Position numbers and translations under genes: made by a program. DNA of 64,000 nucleotides from Ooceraea biroi (lineage: Eukaryota > Arthropoda > Insecta > Hymenoptera > Formicidae): NCBI RefSeq assembly GCF_003672135.1, contig NC_039506.1, positions 1,302,001-1,366,000 on the forward strand. Reading direction: 5' to 3'. This document shows positions 57,761 through 64,000 of this stretch, in pieces. The notes beneath the pieces are model-generated. The model ran no database searches. It saw only the letters and a list, made by a program, of their open reading frames with translations, and was not told where the DNA came from. Numbering within the stretch: position 1 is the stretch's first letter; each line of letters starts with the position of its first letter.

Positions 57761-60480
57761 TACGGATAATCGTTCGTTCGACGAGTTATCTACTACGCTT
57801 TCTATGAGATGTCCCTCCGAGATGGATCTTTTCACCGAGATGAATTTAAAGATCGCGGTTTTAAGGGTATTGAGAATATTGAAAAGGCAAATGGAGTTTA
57901 GAAAAAATAAAATTAAATGTCAATTTCAGTTTGAGACACGAATTTTGAGACACAATTACTGAAACGTTAAACTCAAACTCAAAAGGCGAATATTAAGTCA
58001 GAATGAGCATGATATGAATTTTATGGTATCAGTAAATTTCAATGTTAATTTTTCAAGTTTTAATGGGGGCAAAAGTTTAATAACAAAGTTGCGATGATTT
58101 CATTTATAGTTTTATCGTTATTACATTCATTGCATTATTCATTCATCGTTGCATTGATTTTCATAATTCCTTAAAGGGATGCGTAAGAGAGAGTAGAGCC
58201 AATATTTGCTTGAACACGGCTTAGTGACACAATATCGACGCGTCTATTTTGGAGTTTCGAAAAAACAAGTCAATAAATTGCCTTAGAGCCAGTTAGATCC
58301 GAGAGACAACATGTTGGCGATATTTCAGTGAAAACATCCGGATCGCGTTTCGTGCAATTAAAATTACACCGTTTGTGATTAAATTGTCATACATCAAGTG
58401 AAAATGTTGAATGACCGCAAAGAAAGTAAAATATTTATTAAAAATGTATTAAAAGGTTCACAAAATTGTTCGAATAGGATGTAACAAAATATAGGTAAAA
58501 CTAATTTTGAATCTGGCATAAACTAAGAGAAACTATCGTCAATGCTAAATACATTTGTATGTATTACGCACGTCTGCTAACATTTACGGAACAGAGTATA
58601 CTCGTTTCTTGTCAGTTACAAATTTAGAAGATCCGTGAGAAGATTCAAGAGACATACGATAAATCGCACTTACACACGATTTCGATACAATTATATCGTA
58701 TTACAATTCTTATATCTCGAAAAGAAAGAATATGTGAAAAGACATCTTTATCATTTGGTCGCAATCGTATCTCATCTGTTGTTTAAACGTAACGGGGGCA
58801 GTCAGGCAGAAAGAAACAGTGAGTCGAAGTTTGCTGACCGTGACCTCGTTGTTGCATGAGACATGCGCGATCGAGGGAAATAAGAGAGGCATTCTTATCC
58901 GCCAAATATCTTGCCGGAATATCTCGCCAAGTACCGGCTGACGCGTTATGTCATAAACGCGACTCTGACGCGATGAGTCTTAAAGCAGGACAAGAGCCAA
59001 TGGCCTGTAGGCGTTGAGTTTAGCGGTCTCTGCCAAGCAGGGGAATTTTCTCTCTTAATACAATGTGTTTGTTCCTCGTCCCCGAAATTCATATGCGTAA
59101 AATCGGTAAGCTTCTCCGAGGTCCAAAGTTTAGCTTAATTAATTTAATGATTATCATGGCTAGTCATTCTATCTTCTTGCTTGTTAGAATTACCGGCATA
59201 ATAAACAAAGGAAACCTGCAATTCTATGTATAAAATTGTTAGAAAACATTTCTAAATTATTATATTTATAATTTAATCTTATTGTTGATGTTAAGATTAA
59301 GGGCGACCTCGCCGATTTCGATTATTCATAATTTTGTAATAAACAACGAGCGACGGCTAAAATTTTATGGTAGTGAGAGCCATGTCCTTGACAATATATT
59401 AGGTCGGTGCATAAGGTCCTGCCGATGGGTCGATAAATATCGTTTCAAAAGATAATTCCTTCTTTCGACGGAGTATTCGCATGTTGTCAAAAAGTCAGAA
59501 AACGAGTAATTATAACAAATAATTATTTTGTCCATTCTATTATATTTTTTTACATTATTATACTATTGTTATGCTTTTTTAGATTATATTATTTAAATTA
59601 ATGCTATCAAAAATAAATAGTTGCATGTATACAACTCAAAGGAAAAGATTTGATAATTAAAAGTAAATGAGAAAACGATATGAAAGAAGAAATCGTCTTT
59701 CTCACATACTTCCTCGTATACTTTTTTATGTAACGCTCATGTCGTTATTCGACGGGATCATATGTCGAATAGGCAGCTAGTAGTTAGAGAACTACATTTA
59801 GCGCAGAATTTTCGTAGACTAGCTAGCTCCAGGATCTCCCGGATGGGCCTATGTAACTAGCTAAGACCAAAATACGCGGCGCAAATGCACTGTAACCAAA
59901 ATTGTTTTTCTTTTTTTACTCACGTCTCGCTATACAGATAAATCTTGCGGTACAGTCAGTTCAAGAATAATTTTGCAAACTTTTGGTCATGTTGTCAGAA
60001 TATTGTCTTTTCTGCAGATCCAATCCAATTTTAAAAAAAGACAGTAATCACATGAATTACAATTATTAAATGCAAACAGGACTGTTATTTGAAGAAGCAA
60101 AATTTATTTTACTATCATTTTATACTATTTCTAGTAAAAAGATATAATGCATTAACGAAGGAAAAAGTAAATACGTGTGTGTGTGATTTATAATTTAATT
60201 CTATATAAAAATTTTGAATTTACATATAAATTTATATTTTCCTTTCTAAAATTTATAACTCAAATTAATTGTTCTACAATAAAATATAAATATCAAAATA
60301 GCAGAAAAGACGATGAGACATATTATAACGGTAAATATCTCATAAGTCAGCTAAGCATTTCGATCATGAAATTATGTTATTATACTGGTCAAAGTGTAAT
60401 TAAGTTGCCAAAATATTTGATAGTTGATCGAGATCACTACTGATACCGCAAAACTAAGATTGTATTCATGATATAGACAT
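57761..60480. other. Intergenic sequence with a solo mariner-like end
   Basis: AT-rich. At 59400 the sequence ttaggtcggtgcataaggtc matches the style of a mariner terminal repeat, but no partner end is visible nearby. Confidence 0.4.
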
Positions 60481-60542
60481 TGAATTTCAGAGATTAAAAA
60501 GAGATTCGAACTGCTGCGTGCACACGCGAACTTCTATATTAT

Positions 60543-60681
60543 ATGGGCAATCTTCGGATACGGTCGCGGAAAGGCGAACGTGCCATCCACCACGATGTCC
60601 CCACGTTGCGATTACGTAAGAATGGTTCCACCACAAATCGATATCGTCGAGTTTTGATTCGCAGCTGCGATTACATTTCAG
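60543..60681 (+). other. Candidate exon ending at a strong donor
   Basis: The segment is GC-richer than its surroundings, stays open as a frame (GNLRIRSRKGERAIHHD...) and ends in tttcag/gtaagta at 60681/60682, a near-consensus 5' splice site. No partner exon is identified; it could be a 5' UTR or coding exon of a gene running right out of the window. Confidence 0.3.
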
Positions 60682-61582
60682 GTAAGTACAAACAGCACTT
60701 GTTCAATAAAATTGACAAACTAAAACTAAGCTATCGCATTTCCATTTCATAAAAACATTAATATAAAGTTATTATAATTAATGCGAAAAGATAAAAATTA
60801 ACATATTAAGATAAAAATAGAAGAAATATGAATAAATTACACACACATTGTAATATCCAAGTCCTATATATAGAGTATCTTGGTAACATCAACCGTAATA
60901 ATTTTAAGAGTTGATTCTGGAATATCTTAAAATAAAAACGAAAATATTCTCTCTCTCTCTCTCTCACTCAGGCTATAATAGTTGTTAAATGGAAAGCGAT
61001 ACAATTTTTTTAATTTCGTTGTTTTATTTCAAGGCAAAGATTTATATTATTCAAGGCAAGATAAATAAATCAAGGACATAAATTTTTGTCTTGATAAAAA
61101 GTGAAATTAACAGAATTTTAAATCAGATATATTTATATCACTGTATTAAACCTCTGATAACTTTATGTATTCGTGAACATGTGATATTGCAGTGCAATAA
61201 AGTACATATTGGCATGTACCCATATCTGACGTATAAACTTTTATTTCCGCTTTTATCGCGTGACTTTTATCTTATAGATTATCTTATAGATGTCTAGGAA
61301 GATCAATCGATGATCATAATAAAATGCATGATAAAGAAAAATCTGTATGCGACAGATTAGTAGTTGACTTTCATTGATGCACATGATAAATCAAACGGTA
61401 GTTATTGGAAATTCTGATTATTGTATCAATAATTATCACATAATTATACGAACAATGATTATGCAATCGATTATCACCATTATTAATTATTCATAAATCA
61501 TTTACAGCGTGAACAGTTTAGTTGTTTCAATTTTAGTCAAATTTTTTAAAAACTTAGTCCGAATAAATCGTAATATGTGAAT

Positions 61583-61638
61583 AATAGAATGAACGGAATG
61601 AATAGAATGAATAGAATAGAATGAGTGAAATGAAGGGA
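61583..61638. repeat. GAATR pentamer-type simple repeat
   Basis: Repeated gaatgaa, gaatagaat and gaatgagt units over about 55 bp. Confidence 0.6.
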
Positions 61639-61699
61639 ATATCTGACAGTTTTAAGATAGATGATAAATTTTAAATAATAATTTAAATGATTAAATTTA

Positions 61700-64000
61700 A
61701 ATGACGATAAACTTTAAATTAGATATAACTTAAAATGACGTTATTATTTATTACGCGGAGTTTGAGAAATATAATTTTTTTCTGCTTCGTATTCTTTTAG
61801 CTGTAACAGCAATGAATCTTGTTTACTTCTAGATGCTCGAAAATTTATTTAGACCAAGTCCAATGCAATCTCAATGAGTGATGATTTTATTTGCAATGAT
61901 GCATTGAGAAATCGTTTTGCTTGGCTCGAGATCGTATTTCATCAATTCCTATTTTCTCAAAAACCAAGAATTTGTTATTTTTAATTCATATCCAATGCAA
62001 TGATTTCCGGTCAATATTTACTACCCTCGATTTGCGAGCGCCAATTAATAACACGGATGGGTTTTTGGCTAACATTAGCTTTCCACAGCAAAATACTTAC
62101 CAATGCCGTAGTGAATCCCCGGAAACCTACGAAAGCGATCTATTTTTGAGCTCCGAGAATCGCTGTTGTCAGGCGGCTTCTCGATTCCCTGCCACTTTGT
62201 AAGGGATTTCAAGAGAGAAACAAAGAACAACTCTCTTCTTAAGCTCTGAAAACAAGCACTACCAAACCGTCCAAACGAATAACGTAATGGAGCGCAGCAA
62301 AGAGAAAGAAAGAAGATTGTACTTTTGCAAATATTTATTAAATTATTTTAAACAAGATATCACTGCAACAAAGGCTCACGAATTACTAAAGAATGAATTG
62401 GAGAAAGAGACAGAGTTACTTAACATGTAACTTTTTGTATAAAAAATTTAAATCAAGTGATTATTAAATTAAGTTTAAAAGATAAAAGACCAATTAGAAT
62501 AATACGAAAATAATTAACAGCAATTCTATCAATTGTTCTCGTGTTATTCTACGAGTTTTTCTCTCAAACTATAATCGCTTGATTTAAATTCTATCCGTTA
62601 AAGTCATTGAGTAAGTTTTGGCACATTTATTTCTACTCATAGTCATCTTTTGTACATACATATTACATTACATATTACATTACATATATGTATAAAGAAT
62701 TTTACTTAGTATTATATTATAAACATTTGTTGCATGATATTTTGAATTTTTCGTAAAAATTAATTTTATAAATTAAGATATCAAATTATACAAATATTTT
62801 GGAATTACATCTAAAAATAAATATGTATATCATTTATTTGTAAAATTTTTATATTTTTTTACATTTCGATATATATTTTAAAATATTTATCTAAATCATC
62901 GTTATTTTTATCATTGTACAGTTTGCTAATTATTGCAACAATGTTAGATAAAGTAGATAACAGCAGGAGAATCCGTTCCTTATCCGCTGATTTCAGTTGA
63001 TTATTGGAGCAGCAGATGGCAGCATCTGCCGGATTTTAAGATAAGCGCTTATTAGTTATTGAGGTGGTTATTGTTTACAACATATGTGCGAGAGGTTAAG
63101 AGTTCATATCACTCATGTTTTTCTTAAGAGTTTAAGAAATGTTTTTTTTTTTTTAATTTGTAAAGAGCGGGCAATATGGGCTAGTTCCCAGCGCCATATG
63201 TATTTATATTTTGTTTTAATAAAAAAAAATAATAATAAGCGCTTATACATCTTTATTTTAATTTTGCAATTTATTTTACCATACCTTAAACTTTGCGCTA
63301 ATTTGTAACTACTCCTTCTTCACTGTTACTCAATGTATGATAGGTGACAAATCGACGTACATTTAAAAAAGAATTGCAAGATTATGTTTTGGGTATTTAG
63401 CATCAGTTCAATAACGGAGAATAATAGCATACATATTTTCGGCATTTCATGTCCTTTTACTTTAAAAAAGACAAGAATGCAAATCAAAAAAAGATTTGTA
63501 TAGTGTATGGAGAGAGTCCAGTAAACGAATTTCGTGCATGTAATTTTTCTTTCAATGATGCACGCTCAAGACAGGCGGTCGAAGTTGACCAAATCCAGAT
63601 GTTGATCAAAAATAAGTCCATTTTAATATAACATGGATTGAAGCAAATCTTCTGTAATGGAAAGTTTTACTATACAATTCAACAAATTTGCACCATATTT
63701 ACTACATATCATTGCAGAAGATTTTATACACAGTGTACGGTAATAGAATCAATCATAATAGAATCGAGCATCAACGCTCGTGAGATGACAGAACGGGTTG
63801 AATTGAATAAAAAAATTCTATATTATAATTTTCCAAACAACCATATATGTAAAATTTTGTAAAAACCCTCTCGAGCAGCTTTTCGTTCAGAAAATTGGCA
63901 ACATATTTTATACCTTGTGATCAATTAGTCATCGCGTGGACCCACATAATTCGTGAGAACGCGAATGATTCCACGTACATTGTGAATCGCTTTCTCATGA
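61700..64000. other. Intergenic AT-rich sequence
   Basis: No gene recognised. A tacatattacat simple repeat lies at 62654-62690, and a short ggcaatatgggctagt motif followed by an A-rich tail at 63170-63235 resembles 30198-30252. Confidence 0.45.

Noticed and set aside
1..64000. tRNA, rRNA, CRISPR or prokaryotic operon signals
   Set aside because: No B-box-like tRNA core with a foldable arm set, no rRNA blocks and no regularly spaced repeats were seen by eye; a covariance-model scan was not possible.

Overview
The window is eukaryotic nuclear DNA from an insect. AT-rich introns, GC-rich exons and promoters, many small terminal-inverted-repeat elements, and insect-type arginine kinase, Rap2 and scramblase genes point to a hymenopteran, most likely an ant; the order-level call is inference, since nothing was searched. 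There is no operon, CRISPR array or rRNA, and I saw no convincing tRNA.

Layout. (1) 0.6-3.0 kb, plus strand: RRM2, the small subunit of ribonucleotide reductase, with six coding exons from 757 and a possible first exon at 626. A ~120 bp repeat shared by its 3' flank and its 5' flank suggests a second RRM2-like copy just left of the window. (2) 4.4-8.0 kb, minus strand: acireductone dioxygenase (ADI1, methionine salvage), four exons, 185 aa. Its second intron holds a Tc1-like transposon with an altered catalytic triad and three small inverted-repeat elements. (3) 8.2-13.1 kb, plus strand: a large unrecognised helical protein gene, about 957 aa, divergent from ADI1 across a short shared promoter. 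It needs one to three frame corrections. Its intron carries a 352 bp foldback element. (4) 13.66-14.58 kb: a mariner relic with both terminal repeats but no catalytic core. (5) 20.4-21.0 kb, minus strand: intronless Rap2-type small GTPase with a CpG-rich promoter and an apparently gene-free 3' side of about 5 kb. (6) 30.5-36.9 kb, plus strand: phospholipid scramblase, six coding exons, 244 aa. (7) 39.4-41.1 kb, minus strand: arginine kinase, three coding exons, 355 aa, with a one-base homopolymer insertion in the first. (8) 41.1-64 kb: no gene I can support, only GC-rich patches, microsatellites, MITEs and a few candidate promoter or exon signals.

The genes do not form a pathway: nucleotide synthesis, methionine salvage, signalling, membrane lipid scrambling and phosphagen energy buffering are independent neighbours. 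The most informative structure is the mobile-element layer: at least ten TIR elements in several families, one nested inside another with a clean TA target duplication, and a four-member palindromic MITE family spread over 29 kb. Small indels in otherwise well-kept genes suggest residual assembly errors.
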